A stretch of 32,625 nucleotides of DNA from a bacterium (lineage in GTDB: Bacteria > Planctomycetota > SZUA-567), in assembly GCA_003249795.1 (NCBI GenBank), contig QKHZ01000160.1:1-32625 (forward strand), written 5' to 3'. The position numbers and the translations under genes were made by a program. Below are positions 9,074 to 17,756 of the stretch, in pieces; position 1 is the stretch's first letter, and each line of letters starts with the position of its first letter. The notes under the pieces are model-generated. The model was given only the letters and a program-made list of their open reading frames with translations. It was not told the DNA's origin and searched no databases.

Positions 9074-10189
9074 TCAAGAGCGTCCGAGCCGCCGCATCAA
9101 CTCCGCGTAGCCGATGGTACCGCTGAGGAGTTCGACAAACAGTCCGGCCTTGCTCCGAAACGCCGGCAAGCTCATCCCGAAACCGAACAGCCACCCCGGA
9201 ACCTGACGAAAACGCCTGCCTGCACGACGCGCCAGATCCAGCTCCGGAATCAGTTCATCCCGCAGCGCCTTGTCGTAACCGGCTTCTCCACTTCCGTCAG
9301 CGATTGCCTTTGCAACCAGCTGCCCGCTGCGGATGGCGTAAAAAATCCCCTCGCCCGTCAGCGCGTCGACAAAACCGGCCGCATCGCCCACCAGATACGC
9401 ACCGCTGTCGGCATAGCTCTTGCGCGCACCGTCGTAGTCCGGCAACATCCCGCCAAACCAGCGCGCCGGAATCTGTCCGGCAAGCTCCGGCGTTTTTTTG
9501 CAGAAGCGAATCAGTTTGCTGCGAAGCTCGCCTGCGGTTGTCGATGCGCCTCCGATGCCGATGGCCCATTCATTTCCGCGCGGGAAACTCCACGCGTATC
9601 CGTTCTGCAAGCACGCCAGATGAAACGTCGCCATCTGTTTCTGTTGCGGCGTCAACTGCTGCGGCATGGCGACTGCGCCTTCAAAACAAAAGCCCAGTTT
9701 GTTCGGCGTAAAGCCGAGTTGCTTTCCCGACCGCGAAAAAACACCGTCACAGATGCAGACCATCTTTGTACTGATCCGCCCCGACGACGTGTCCAACGCA
9801 AAGCCGTCTGCCTCGCGCCGGATGGTTTTTACCACGCACTTTTCAGAGAGCTTCGCACCGGCATCCACCGCAAGGCGCGTAAGGTAATGGTCGAACTTCG
9901 CGCGGTTGACCACACACGTGCCGTCAACAGGATAAACCTGCCGCCCTGTCCACGCGCCATCAAGAGCAACCGAGGTGATCTCGGACTCTGTCACTTCGTC
10001 AATCGGAAAGTCAAGGATCTGACGCGTCCGTGCCGGAACCCCGCCACCGCAAGGCTTATGCCGCGGCAACGTCTCTTTCTCCAGCAACCGGACGGCACAG
10101 CCAGACCGTGCAAGCTCACGCGCCGCCGTCGCTCCGGCAGGCCCGGCTCCAATCACGACAATGTCTGCGGTCTGATCCATCGCCCTCAT
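9074..10189 (-). CDS. FAD-dependent oxidoreductase, geranylgeranyl reductase family
   Basis: This 371-residue flavoprotein starts with a Rossmann dinucleotide-binding site (VVIGAGPAGATAA). It carries the family block KPCGGGVP near residue 46 and the second FAD motif YLVGDAAGFVDALTGEGI near residue 290. Family members reduce prenyl double bonds of geranylgeranyl chains, menaquinones or polyprenyl/ether lipids; others hydroxylate or reduce unrelated substrates. The specific substrate cannot be read from the sequence. Two in-frame starts exist (10189 and 10180). I keep the first because GGATGG precedes it, but the second is nearly as good. A terminator follows, so it is probably transcribed alone. 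Confidence 0.8.
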   Translation of the reverse strand: MRAMDQTADIVVIGAGPAGATAARELARSGCAVRLLEKETLPRHKPCGGGVPARTRQILDFPIDEVTESEITSVALDGAWTGRQVYPVDGTCVVNRAKFDHYLTRLAVDAGAKLSEKCVVKTIRREADGFALDTSSGRISTKMVCICDGVFSRSGKQLGFTPNKLGFCFEGAVAMPQQLTPQQKQMATFHLACLQNGYAWSFPRGNEWAIGIGGASTTAGELRSKLIRFCKKTPELAGQIPARWFGGMLPDYDGARKSYADSGAYLVGDAAGFVDALTGEGIFYAIRSGQLVAKAIADGSGEAGYDKALRDELIPELDLARRAGRRFRQVPGWLFGFGMSLPAFRSKAGLFVELLSGTIGYAELMRRLGRS

Positions 10190-10272
10190 CCGTCCATCCG
10201 CGCGTCCAGCTTATACCGTTTTTTCAGCCAGTACAAACAAAACCGCCTTAACCGTTTCATCAGCCAAAACAA

Positions 10273-10309
10273 ATACCCGGACAAACCCACAAATGGGCTT
10301 TCCGGGTAT
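10273..10309 (-). terminator. Hairpin, probable terminator of the ffh-rpsP unit
   Basis: A 9-bp outer stem (ATACCCGGA 10273-10281 with 10301-10309) and a 4-bp inner stem (CCCA/TGGG) form a strong hairpin. On the minus strand it is followed by a T-rich stretch (TTGTTTTGG). It lies about 125 bp beyond rpsP and upstream of the flavoprotein gene. Confidence 0.55.
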
Positions 10310-10435
10310 GGAGCACTTTCTGCAGAACCCCGCAGCGCTCCCTGCCCCTCTAAAGAACAGTCGCTCACCGAATCCGCACCGCAACCGGCATCATGAGATC
10401 TTCATCCCGAAATCAGCCGCGATCACGAACACAGG

Positions 10436-10822
10436 TTATTTTGCTGCTGCAGCTTTCGGCTTATTGGAGCGCGGCTTGCGGCCGGTCTTCACTGCACGAG
10501 CCTTCTTCTGTTCTGCACGCTTGAGAGCGGTGCGAACCTTCGGCTTGCTCGCTTTAGTGCGGGCCTTGAGCCACAGATCCGAGGTCAGACCCTGTTCCTT
10601 CAGGATGGTCTGAACGGTTTCACTGGGCTGGGCGCCGACACCGAGCCAGTACTTGGCGCGGTCAACATCCAGACGGATGCGCTCGGTCTTGCTCTCCGGA
10701 TTGAAGAAACCGATCTGCTCCACAGGCGCCCCGTCACGACGCGTGCGGGAGTTGAAAACCCCGATGTGATAAAACGGAAGGTGACGACGACCCTGACGGG
10801 TCAGACGAATCGCTACTGCCAT
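10436..10822 (-). CDS. rpsP: 30S ribosomal protein S16 (bS16)
   Basis: bS16 binds 16S rRNA early in assembly of the small subunit. The first 80 residues follow the family closely (MAVAIRLTRQGRR, then HIGVFNSRTRRDG, IGFFNPES and YWLGVGAQPSETV). A Lys/Ala-rich tail of roughly 40 residues takes it to 128 aa, longer than the usual 80-90. The ATG at 10822 is only 3 bp from the ffh stop, so the two are co-transcribed. The usual downstream partners rimM, trmD and rplS are absent here. Confidence 0.97.
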   Translation of the reverse strand: MAVAIRLTRQGRRHLPFYHIGVFNSRTRRDGAPVEQIGFFNPESKTERIRLDVDRAKYWLGVGAQPSETVQTILKEQGLTSDLWLKARTKASKPKVRTALKRAEQKKARAVKTGRKPRSNKPKAAAAK

Positions 10823-10825
10823 GCG

Positions 10826-12418
10826 CTATCTCCTTTTTTTCTTGCGCTTGTCTTTTTTCTTTTTATCCTGCTGGGCTTTTGTGCCCTTTTTCTTCGAACC
10901 ACCAAACAGGCCGCCCAGTCCGCCAAGGCCACCCATCCCGGGCATCCCGCCCATTGCGCCGCCGCCGGGCATGCCACCCATCCCGCCGAACCCGCCGCCG
11001 CCAAATCCACCGAAACCGCCCATGCCCGCCATATCGCCAGCACCGGCATCGTCCTCATCACCGCCACCGCCGCCAAGACCGCCCATGCCCAGCATATCGC
11101 CAAGAGCGCCGATCTTGCTGCCGAAAAGTCCGGCCTTGCCCATCTGACCGATCATCTTGCGCATCTGGCCAAACTGCTTGAGCATGTCCGACAGGTCTTT
11201 CACCGTCGTTCCCGAACCGCTCGAAATCCGCTTGCGACGGCTTTCACCGATGATCTCAGGTTCGCTCCGTTCTTCTGCTGTCATACTGCCGATCATCGCT
11301 TCGATCCGGGTGAACTGTTTTTCATCCACATCGATATGCTTCAACTGCGCGCCGATGCCGGGGATCAGCGAAAGAAGGTCTTTCATACTGCCCATCTTGC
11401 GCATCATCCCGAGTTGCTTGCGGAAGTCCTCAAGCGAGAACTGGTTTTTCTGCAATTTCTTCTGCAGGTCTTCGGCTTCTTTTTCGTCGACAACCGCCTG
11501 CGCTTTTTCAACAAGGCTGACCACGTCACCCATGCCGAGAATCCGGCCTGCCATCCGCTCGGGATGAAACGGCTCAAGCGCATCCAGCGTTTCACCGACA
11601 GAGACGAACTTCAGCGGAACGCCGGTGACTTCCTTCAGGCTGAGCGCCGCACCGCCGCGGGCGTCGGAGTCGAGCTTGGTCATCACCGCGCCCGTCAGCT
11701 TCAACCGCCGCGTAAACTCCTGCGCCGTGTCAACCGCACTCTGTCCGATCATCGCGTCGCACACAAACAGCGTCTCGACGGGTTTGGTTTCGCGCGCAAT
11801 ATTCTCAAGCTCGGTCATCAGCGCGTCGTCAACATGCAGACGGCCCGCGGTATCGAGAATCACGACATCACAGCCCTGAAGCTTTGCCACTTCCAGCGAC
11901 TGCTTACAGATCCGGACCGGATCGCCGCCGACTTCGGCATGCACCGGCACGTCGATACTCTTGCCCAGAACTTTCAGCTGCTCGATCGCCGCCGGACGCT
12001 GGACGTCTGCTGCAACCAGAAGCGGTTTCTTACCCTCACTTTTCCAGCGCCGCGCAAGTTTACCCGCCGCCGTCGTTTTACCGGCGCCCTGCAGACCGCA
12101 GAGCATGATCACCGTCCGGCCGCTGGTGTTCCACGCAACCGACTCGGCTTCACCGCCCAGCAAACGAACGAGTTCATCGTGGACAATCTTGATAAACTGC
12201 TCGCCGGGGTCAACCGCGTTAAGCACCTTCTCGCCCTGCGCCTGCTCACGCACGCGTTCGATAAACCCGCGGGCGACGTTCATGTTGACGTCAGCCTCAA
12301 GCAGCGCCACACGCACTTCACGCACGGCATCAGCGATATTGTCTTCAGAGATCTTGGCCTTCCCCGCTAGGGTCCGGAAGACTCCGTTCAGTTTGTCCTG
12401 AATTGAATCAAACATCAT
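10826..12418 (-). CDS. ffh: Signal recognition particle protein Ffh (SRP54), with long Gly/Met-rich tail
   Basis: Ffh binds signal sequences of nascent membrane proteins and the SRP RNA, and docks with FtsY. The order is the N domain, the G domain with P-loop GLQGAGKTT and further GTPase motifs (DTAGRLHVD, TKLDSDARGG), then the Met-rich M domain from about residue 325 containing SSGSGTTVKDL. The protein has 530 residues against about 450 for typical members. The excess is a tail from about residue 442 made of Gly/Met/Phe repeats, an acidic patch (DEDDAG) and a Lys/Arg-rich end. Two adjacent ATG codons can serve as start; GGGG lies just upstream. rpsP follows after 3 bp. Confidence 0.97.
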   Translation of the reverse strand: MMFDSIQDKLNGVFRTLAGKAKISEDNIADAVREVRVALLEADVNMNVARGFIERVREQAQGEKVLNAVDPGEQFIKIVHDELVRLLGGEAESVAWNTSGRTVIMLCGLQGAGKTTAAGKLARRWKSEGKKPLLVAADVQRPAAIEQLKVLGKSIDVPVHAEVGGDPVRICKQSLEVAKLQGCDVVILDTAGRLHVDDALMTELENIARETKPVETLFVCDAMIGQSAVDTAQEFTRRLKLTGAVMTKLDSDARGGAALSLKEVTGVPLKFVSVGETLDALEPFHPERMAGRILGMGDVVSLVEKAQAVVDEKEAEDLQKKLQKNQFSLEDFRKQLGMMRKMGSMKDLLSLIPGIGAQLKHIDVDEKQFTRIEAMIGSMTAEERSEPEIIGESRRKRISSGSGTTVKDLSDMLKQFGQMRKMIGQMGKAGLFGSKIGALGDMLGMGGLGGGGGDEDDAGAGDMAGMGGFGGFGGGGFGGMGGMPGGGAMGGMPGMGGLGGLGGLFGGSKKKGTKAQQDKKKKDKRKKKRR

Positions 12419-12679
12419 ATTCCCCGGGCTTATCCCGTTTTTTCAAACTGCACTTTACTGGAAAGGTTTTTTCTTCGGGAACCTTTTTTGCAGAAAAGTT
12501 TCCCGTACCCTTCAAAAAACTCTCAAAATCGCGACAATGGCAATCTCAAAAACAACCGGCGCATCTTTGCCAAGCCTGCCGGAATTTCCGCAAACAACTC
12601 CCACTTCCTGCGCGGAACTTCATTGCCGCAAATCTCAAATCCCTTGCGCCGCGAATTTAAGGGTGCAGCGGCACGCTGC

Positions 12680-13624
12680 CTAGCGCAGGGGCTTGCGCGC
12701 TTTCACAACGCGCGGCACGCCTGCGTAATCGGGCTCCGTGTCGATCTGTTCCAGCAGCGTGTGCTCGCGCATCATCTGCATCACAGCCCCGGCCTGGCCT
12801 GCACCCACCTCCAGCATCACCCAGCCGCCAGGTTCCAGAAACATTTCCGCCTCCGCGAGAATCTTTCTGTAAAAATCCAATCCGTCACTTCCGCCATACA
12901 AGGCCAGCGGCGGGTCATAGTCGCGCACTTCCGGCCAGATCGCGTCGTCGCCCTGAACCAGATACGGCGGGTTCGACACAATCAGGTCAAACGTCTCGTC
13001 GTCCCAGCAGGTTTTATACAGGTCGCCTTCGCGAAAATCAATCCGCAACCACAACCCGATCGACTCGGCATTCTCCTTGGCAACCAGCAGCGCCTCGGCT
13101 GAAATATCTGTCGCCACCAGCAGCGCATCAGGGCAAAACGCCGCCAGTGACAGCGCCACACACCCGCTACCGGTGCAGAGATCAAGCACCTTTTTATTCG
13201 GGCCGCCTAACGGAGCCGGAGCGATCGGGACATGCCCAGCCTCATCCAGCTTCAACACCGGCAAGCCTTTCAGATCCGGCCGCAGCACCTTCAGCGCCTG
13301 CTCAACCAGAATCTCGGTCTCCGGCCGGGGGCTGAGTACGTCAGGACTGACCCGTACAGGCAGACCCATAAACTCGCGCCGTCCCAGAATCCGGCTGACC
13401 GGCTCCCGCACCGCACGCCGGCGAACCAGCTCACGGTATCGGTTCACCTCTTCATCTTCCAGCGGCCGGTCATGAATGCGGCCGTAGAGATCCATCCGGT
13501 TGCACCCGAGTACATGCATCATCAGCACATCGGCATCAAGCCTCGGCTCCGGCACGTCCTTCTTTGCCAGATACTCCGCCGTGGTCTTGATCAGCTCCAG
13601 AGGCGTCCAAGTCCGTTCGTTCAT
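12680..13624 (-). CDS. prmC: Peptide chain release factor N5-glutamine methyltransferase
   Basis: PrmC methylates the glutamine of the GGQ motif in RF1 and RF2 using S-adenosylmethionine. The SAM-binding motif is VLDLCTGSGCVALSLA, and the substrate-binding NPPY is at residues 218-221 (SNPPYLVQ). The N-terminal helical domain carries RLDADVLMMHVLG. The start is the ATG at 13624 (314 aa) with GGTGGTG upstream; a TTG eight codons earlier is less likely. The protein is longer than usual because of an insert of about 30 residues (through VPIAPAPLGGPNKK) just before the SAM motif. It lies directly downstream of prfA, which encodes its substrate. Confidence 0.95.
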   Translation of the reverse strand: MNERTWTPLELIKTTAEYLAKKDVPEPRLDADVLMMHVLGCNRMDLYGRIHDRPLEDEEVNRYRELVRRRAVREPVSRILGRREFMGLPVRVSPDVLSPRPETEILVEQALKVLRPDLKGLPVLKLDEAGHVPIAPAPLGGPNKKVLDLCTGSGCVALSLAAFCPDALLVATDISAEALLVAKENAESIGLWLRIDFREGDLYKTCWDDETFDLIVSNPPYLVQGDDAIWPEVRDYDPPLALYGGSDGLDFYRKILAEAEMFLEPGGWVMLEVGAGQAGAVMQMMREHTLLEQIDTEPDYAGVPRVVKARKPLR

Positions 13625-13741
13625 GGTCACCACCGTCGGATAAAGCAACCCACGTTATGAAGCCTGTTTCAAACGCAAAACAAACTTCATTACAAAAAAT
13701 TCACCCATTTCGGCATCGACAGCCGCATCCGTTACCCGCAC

Positions 13742-14821
13742 TCAGGCGTTGGCCAGATCCTGCTGCTTGCCGTAGTCAATCAGGGCATCGAGAAGTTTCC
13801 CCATCCGCCCTTCAATCACTTCCTCCAGAGGAAAGTTCCGTCCCAGCCGGTGATCGGTACAGCGGTTCTGCGGAAAGTTATACGTCCGCACCCGTTCTGA
13901 ACGGTCACCCGATCCGGTCTGTCCGCGGCGCTCTTTGGCGCGCGCCTCTTCCTCTTCCTGCCGCTTCTGCTCGTACACACGCGAACGCAACACGCGCAAC
14001 GCCTTGGCCTTATTCTTGTGCTGGCTCTTTTCGTCCTGCATATGCACCATGATCCCGGTCGGCATATGCGTAATGCGGACGGCACTGTCAGTCGTATTCA
14101 CCGACTGGCCACCGGGTCCCTGCGAGCGGCAGACTTCGATCTTCAGATCCTCGTTGCGGATCTCGATGTCATACTCTTCGGCTTCCGGCAATACCGCAAC
14201 GGTCGCCGCCGAGGTATGCACACGCCCCTGGTTTTCGGTTTCCGGAACCCGCTGCACGCGGTGGCCGCCGCCTTCATAACGCAAACGCTTGAACACATTG
14301 TCGCCCTGAATGCCGACGATCACTTCCTTGAACCCGCCGACTTCCGCCGGATGCGCGCTGACGTCTTCGACCTTCCAGCCGCACTCTTCGGCGTAGTTGC
14401 AGTACATTCGAAGCAGGTCACCCGCAAACAGCGCCGCCTCATCTCCACCGGTTCCGGCGCGGATTTCCAGCATAACGTTGCGGTCATCATCCTCGCCGCC
14501 GCCGACAAGCATATCGACAAACTCGGTCACCAGCGGCTCGACCCGGTCTTCCAGCTCGGGAATCTCTTCCTCCGCCATCTCGCGCAACTCTGCATCCTGA
14601 CTTTCGTCTTCGGCAATTGCGCGGTTGTCCTCAAGCTGCTGGACAAGGTTCAGGTACTCCTGATACCGCGTCATGGTCTTGCTGAGCGAGCCGTGCTCAC
14701 GCATGTAATCCGGGTATTTCGGGTCTCCCCCGATCACCGCCGGATCGGAAAGCTTTGCTTCCAGATCCTTAAACCGCGCCAGCCGCTCATCCAACTTGAC
14801 TTTCAACCGCTTGTCGAGCAT
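13742..14821 (-). CDS. prfA: Peptide chain release factor 1
   Basis: RF1 recognises UAG and UAA and triggers peptide release. The catalytic GGQ is at residues 237-239 (SQGPGGQSVNTTDSAVR). The stop-codon tripeptide region reads VPETENQGRVHTSAATVAVLPE, with PET in the PxT position, which identifies RF1 rather than RF2. The length, 359 aa, is normal. It lies between rpmE and prmC, a widely conserved arrangement. The ribosome-binding site ahead of the ATG at 14821 is weak (AAGAAGCGG). Confidence 0.97.
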   Translation of the reverse strand: MLDKRLKVKLDERLARFKDLEAKLSDPAVIGGDPKYPDYMREHGSLSKTMTRYQEYLNLVQQLEDNRAIAEDESQDAELREMAEEEIPELEDRVEPLVTEFVDMLVGGGEDDDRNVMLEIRAGTGGDEAALFAGDLLRMYCNYAEECGWKVEDVSAHPAEVGGFKEVIVGIQGDNVFKRLRYEGGGHRVQRVPETENQGRVHTSAATVAVLPEAEEYDIEIRNEDLKIEVCRSQGPGGQSVNTTDSAVRITHMPTGIMVHMQDEKSQHKNKAKALRVLRSRVYEQKRQEEEEARAKERRGQTGSGDRSERVRTYNFPQNRCTDHRLGRNFPLEEVIEGRMGKLLDALIDYGKQQDLANA

Positions 14822-14963
14822 AGTCCGCTTCTTGCTTTCAAAAGGTCACTGCATCACACACCGCCACAAGCGCCGCCTGCATCAGACACAACAAACTCTT
14901 CCGAACAGCAGCCGGAAAAAATTGCCCCGCACACAGACCGCACCCGGATCAGGAAAACCGTTC

Positions 14964-15179
14964 TCAGGCTTTCTTGGTCTTGGCTGCGGCAAAACGACGC
15001 TGGAACTTTTCGATCCGGCCTGCTGTGTCCACGAACTTTTCCTTACCGGTAAAGAACGGGTGGCATGCGCTGCAGATGGTGACGCTCATCTCTTTGCGCA
15101 CGCTGCGGGTATGAATCTGGTTGCCGCAAGCGCAGCTGATGGTGCATTCCTGATAGTTCGGGTGAATATCTTTTTTCAT
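14964..15179 (-). CDS. rpmE: 50S ribosomal protein L31 (bL31, zinc-binding type)
   Basis: This 71-residue protein begins [10 protein letters not shown]. It keeps a Cys cluster for zinc ([11 protein letters not shown] and [12 protein letters not shown]), so it is the zinc-containing C+ type rather than the Cys-free paralogue. GGAGAGG lies 7 nt upstream of the ATG. It is followed by prfA and prmC. A perfect inverted repeat in its leader may have a regulatory role. Confidence 0.97.
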   Translation of the reverse strand: MKKDIHPNYQECTISCACGNQIHTRSVRKEMSVTICSACHPFFTGKEKFVDTAGRIEKFQRRFAAAKTKKA

Positions 15180-15203
15180 TGTACTAACCTCTCCACGTTA
15201 TCG

Positions 15204-15222
15204 TTTGTTGACTACCAACAAA
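15204..15222 (-). promoter_or_regulatory. Leader hairpin upstream of rpmE
   Basis: A perfect 7-bp inverted repeat (TTTGTTG at 15204-15210, CAACAAA at 15216-15222) with a 5-nt loop lies 25 bp upstream of the rpmE ATG. On the minus strand it is not followed by a T-run, so it is not a simple terminator of the EF-G-like gene. It could be part of an r-protein leader or a processing site. Confidence 0.4.
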
Positions 15223-15250
15223 TTTTTCTTTTTAAATTACAAACAACCGC

Positions 15251-17275
15251 TTACTCATGCGAAGCGGCCTCGGCCTTCAGTTGCTGAATGAGTTTCTGCG
15301 ACACATTGCCCGGTACCGGCTCATAGTGCGACAGGGTCATGCTGTACGTGCCCTCGCCCTGCGTAATCGCCCGCAACACCGAACCGTATGACGCCACCTC
15401 CGCAAGCGGTACCAGCGCGTGCAGCACCTGCATCGCACCAAGCTGCTCCATCCCCGTCGGACGACCGCGGCGCGTTGCCAGATCCGCCGAGATGTCACCG
15501 GTACAGTCAGCCGGAAACACAATCTCCATATTCACCAACGGCTCAAGCAGCGCGGGCTTGCAGCCTGCGGCAATCTCTTCAAAACCGTGGCGGCCCGCAA
15601 GCTGGAAGGCGATATCCTTCGAGTCGACCGGATGCTCTTTTCCGTCATACAGCTCAACGATGACATCGACAACCGGGAAGCCCGCAAGAGGCCCCTTCTC
15701 CATCGCCGCGCGCACGCCCTTTTCAACCGCCGGAATAAACGGCCCGCTGATCACGCCGCCGACGATGCTGTTGACAAACTCAAATCCCTTGCCGCGTTCG
15801 TTGGGCTTGACCCGCATCCAGACTTCCGCAAACTGGCCTGCGCCGCCGCTCTGTTTCTTGTGGCGGTATTTGCCGTCGCCCGCTTGCGTAAGCGTTTCCA
15901 GATACGGAATCTTCGGCGCGTGGGTATCAACCTCAACCTTATAACGGTTTTTCAAACGCGAAAGCATCACTTCAAGATGAAGCGGCCCCATCCCGCGGAC
16001 AACCTGCTCACCGGTGAGGTCGTTACGCTCAAACCGGAAGGTCGGGTCTTCCTCCATCAGGCGGTGCAGATTCGCGCTGATCTTCTGCTCATCGTTGCGG
16101 CTCTTGGCCGTGATCGCAAGACCGGCCATCGGCGCAGGAAACGGCAACGGCTTCATGTGCGCATCAAACTCTTTGCAGTGGATGGTATCGCCCACATGCA
16201 GCGTCTCGATCTTCGCAACCGCGACGATATCACCGGTAATGGCTTCTGTAATTTCTTCGCGCTTATCGCCCTGCACTCGATAGATCTGCGCGAACTTCTC
16301 GGGCTTGCCGTCTGAACTGATAAAGGCGCTGCTCTTGGCCGCCAGTGTTCCGGAGAACACGCGGAAGTACGAGAGCTTGCCGATATGCGGATCGCACAAA
16401 ACGCTGAAAACCTGTGCGCACAGTCCGCTCTCGGGCGACGGTTTGAACTGGATCTCTTCCTCGCCGCGGTATGCATGGTGGTGCGCGTGCAGCGGGTCAG
16501 TCCCCCACTCGGCAACACCGGTCATGAACTCCTCAACGCCGAACTCTTTTTCCGCCGCCATGCAGAAGACCGGAACAATATGGCCTTCGGCAATCGCCGT
16601 CTGCATAATATCAACGACTTCCTGATGGCTGATCGGATCGCCGCCGAGGTAACGCTCCAGCAGCTTTTCATCACACTCGACCGCGCTTTCGGTAATCTGC
16701 AGGCGCAGGGCTTCGACATCATCGCCGGTCTGCGATTCATCCATCACGCGGCTGACGCCACTGAACTCGGCACATTCGCCGTGCGGAATCGTAAACGGGA
16801 TGCATTCCTTGCCGAAGGTGTCCTGCACGGCCTTGAGCGCTTCCTGATAGTTAGCGCCTTCTGCGTCCATGCGGGTAATGACAACCATGCGGCCCAACCC
16901 CATCTGCCCGGCGATATCCCACGCGCGCCGAGACATGACTTCCACACCCCTTTGGGCATTAACGCATATGACTGCAAGATCCGCGCCTGTAATGCCGCCA
17001 ATGGTGGCACCGATAAAGCCCATCGCTCCGGGCGTATCAATAATATTGAATTCCTTGCCGCCGTATGAGCAGTGAAGAATTGAGGTAAACAGGCTGTGAA
17101 GACGTTCCTTTTCTTCCGGATCGAAATCGCTGACAGTCGTTCCCGCGCTTGTCGTACCAAGTCGCTGGAGCACTCCTGTCTTGTGGAGCATGGCTTCGGC
17201 AAGCATTGTCTTTCCGGAACCACTGTGCCCGCAGAGGACGATATTGCGAATATCTGATGATTGGTACTTCGCCAT
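15251..17275 (-). CDS. Elongation factor G-like GTPase (EF-G2-type)
   Basis: The 674-residue protein has the EF-G layout: a GTPase domain, domain II, and III-V ending in the EF-G C-terminal fold (PVVDVIVELYDGKEHPVDS). The P-loop is GHSGSGKT at residues 16-23, where canonical EF-G has a GHIDAGKT-type loop. The G3 motif reads DTPGAMGF with Ala84 in place of the catalytic His, and G4 reads TRMD (134-137) in place of NKMD. These changes mark the EF-G-like paralogue group rather than the main translocase, so a canonical fusA should exist elsewhere. Its role is uncertain (recycling, stress or none). The start is the ATG at 17275 because AAAGGA lies upstream; a frame 26 codons longer lacks such a site. 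Confidence 0.88.
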   Translation of the reverse strand: MAKYQSSDIRNIVLCGHSGSGKTMLAEAMLHKTGVLQRLGTTSAGTTVSDFDPEEKERLHSLFTSILHCSYGGKEFNIIDTPGAMGFIGATIGGITGADLAVICVNAQRGVEVMSRRAWDIAGQMGLGRMVVITRMDAEGANYQEALKAVQDTFGKECIPFTIPHGECAEFSGVSRVMDESQTGDDVEALRLQITESAVECDEKLLERYLGGDPISHQEVVDIMQTAIAEGHIVPVFCMAAEKEFGVEEFMTGVAEWGTDPLHAHHHAYRGEEEIQFKPSPESGLCAQVFSVLCDPHIGKLSYFRVFSGTLAAKSSAFISSDGKPEKFAQIYRVQGDKREEITEAITGDIVAVAKIETLHVGDTIHCKEFDAHMKPLPFPAPMAGLAITAKSRNDEQKISANLHRLMEEDPTFRFERNDLTGEQVVRGMGPLHLEVMLSRLKNRYKVEVDTHAPKIPYLETLTQAGDGKYRHKKQSGGAGQFAEVWMRVKPNERGKGFEFVNSIVGGVISGPFIPAVEKGVRAAMEKGPLAGFPVVDVIVELYDGKEHPVDSKDIAFQLAGRHGFEEIAAGCKPALLEPLVNMEIVFPADCTGDISADLATRRGRPTGMEQLGAMQVLHALVPLAEVASYGSVLRAITQGEGTYSMTLSHYEPVPGNVSQKLIQQLKAEAASHE

Positions 17276-17756
17276 GCTCGATCCTTTCATTGCAAGGGTT
17301 TCACGTAAGGCATTCTCCACACAGGGAGCAACACCTGACTCACACTTCCACAACAGCGCGACAATATTCTCGCACTAACAACAACCACACCGGGCAGCAG
17401 CCGCACAGGCGCTCCCGGTCTGAGTAGACGAAAAGTGAGATTATAGCCCTAACTTCCGTATCCGCAAGGGGAAATCGTAAATTGCTGCCCCGCTGTTCTT
17501 TTTTTCGATAAAAATTGAATCGCCGCTCCGGCGTCCTCCGGCGCTCGGATTTACCCGCCGACTTCCTCCACTAACCCGATACACCACAAGAGGAAACAAG
17601 AACGCAAGCCTCGCCACGAAAAGAGCGCACCTTGCAATTCTACAAATATTCACCGTAAAGTGCCTGCCCTACAGACAACAGAAAAAGCGAGTGAAAGTTC
17701 CCAATCAATCAGGATGCCACTGTAGAACTAAAAAGCGCAGTCCAGAATACGTCAGG
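17276..17756. other. Non-coding gap between the EF-G-like and AraC genes
   Basis: I see no convincing gene in this 481-bp stretch. Short open frames here (for example 17441-17653 minus) lack similarity and ribosome-binding sites. It should hold the promoter of the EF-G-like gene and the end of the AraC transcript; a small hairpin near 17521 is listed separately. Confidence 0.5.
17509..17533 (-). terminator. Possible weak terminator after the AraC gene
   Basis: On the minus strand a 5-bp GC stem (CGCCG-GAG-CGGCG, 17533-17521) is followed within a few bases by ATTTTTA. It is about 220 bp beyond the AraC stop, and short, so support is modest. Confidence 0.3.

Noticed and set aside
10186-10368. 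60-codon minus frame overlapping the flavoprotein start by 4 bp
   Set aside because: It runs through the probable ffh-rpsP terminator hairpin, lacks a ribosome-binding site and resembles nothing known.
8900-10396. Long plus-strand frame (498 codons) antisense to the flavoprotein
   Set aside because: It is a shadow of the GC-rich minus-strand gene, with Arg/Pro/His-rich composition and no recognisable domain.
10766-12370. 534-codon plus-strand frame antisense to ffh
   Set aside because: The opposite strand encodes a full, clearly conserved Ffh; this frame is its low-complexity mirror.
12419-12679. Possible SRP RNA gene next to ffh
   Set aside because: I looked for the conserved GGAA-tetraloop hairpin with its asymmetric loop in both strands of this 261-bp gap and did not find it.
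14018-15052. 344-codon plus-strand frame over prfA and rpmE
   Set aside because: Both strands cannot be coding here; prfA and rpmE are unmistakable.
17441-17653. 70-codon minus frame between the AraC and EF-G-like genes
   Set aside because: No ribosome-binding site, no similarity, and it lies in a region expected to hold promoter and terminator sequence.
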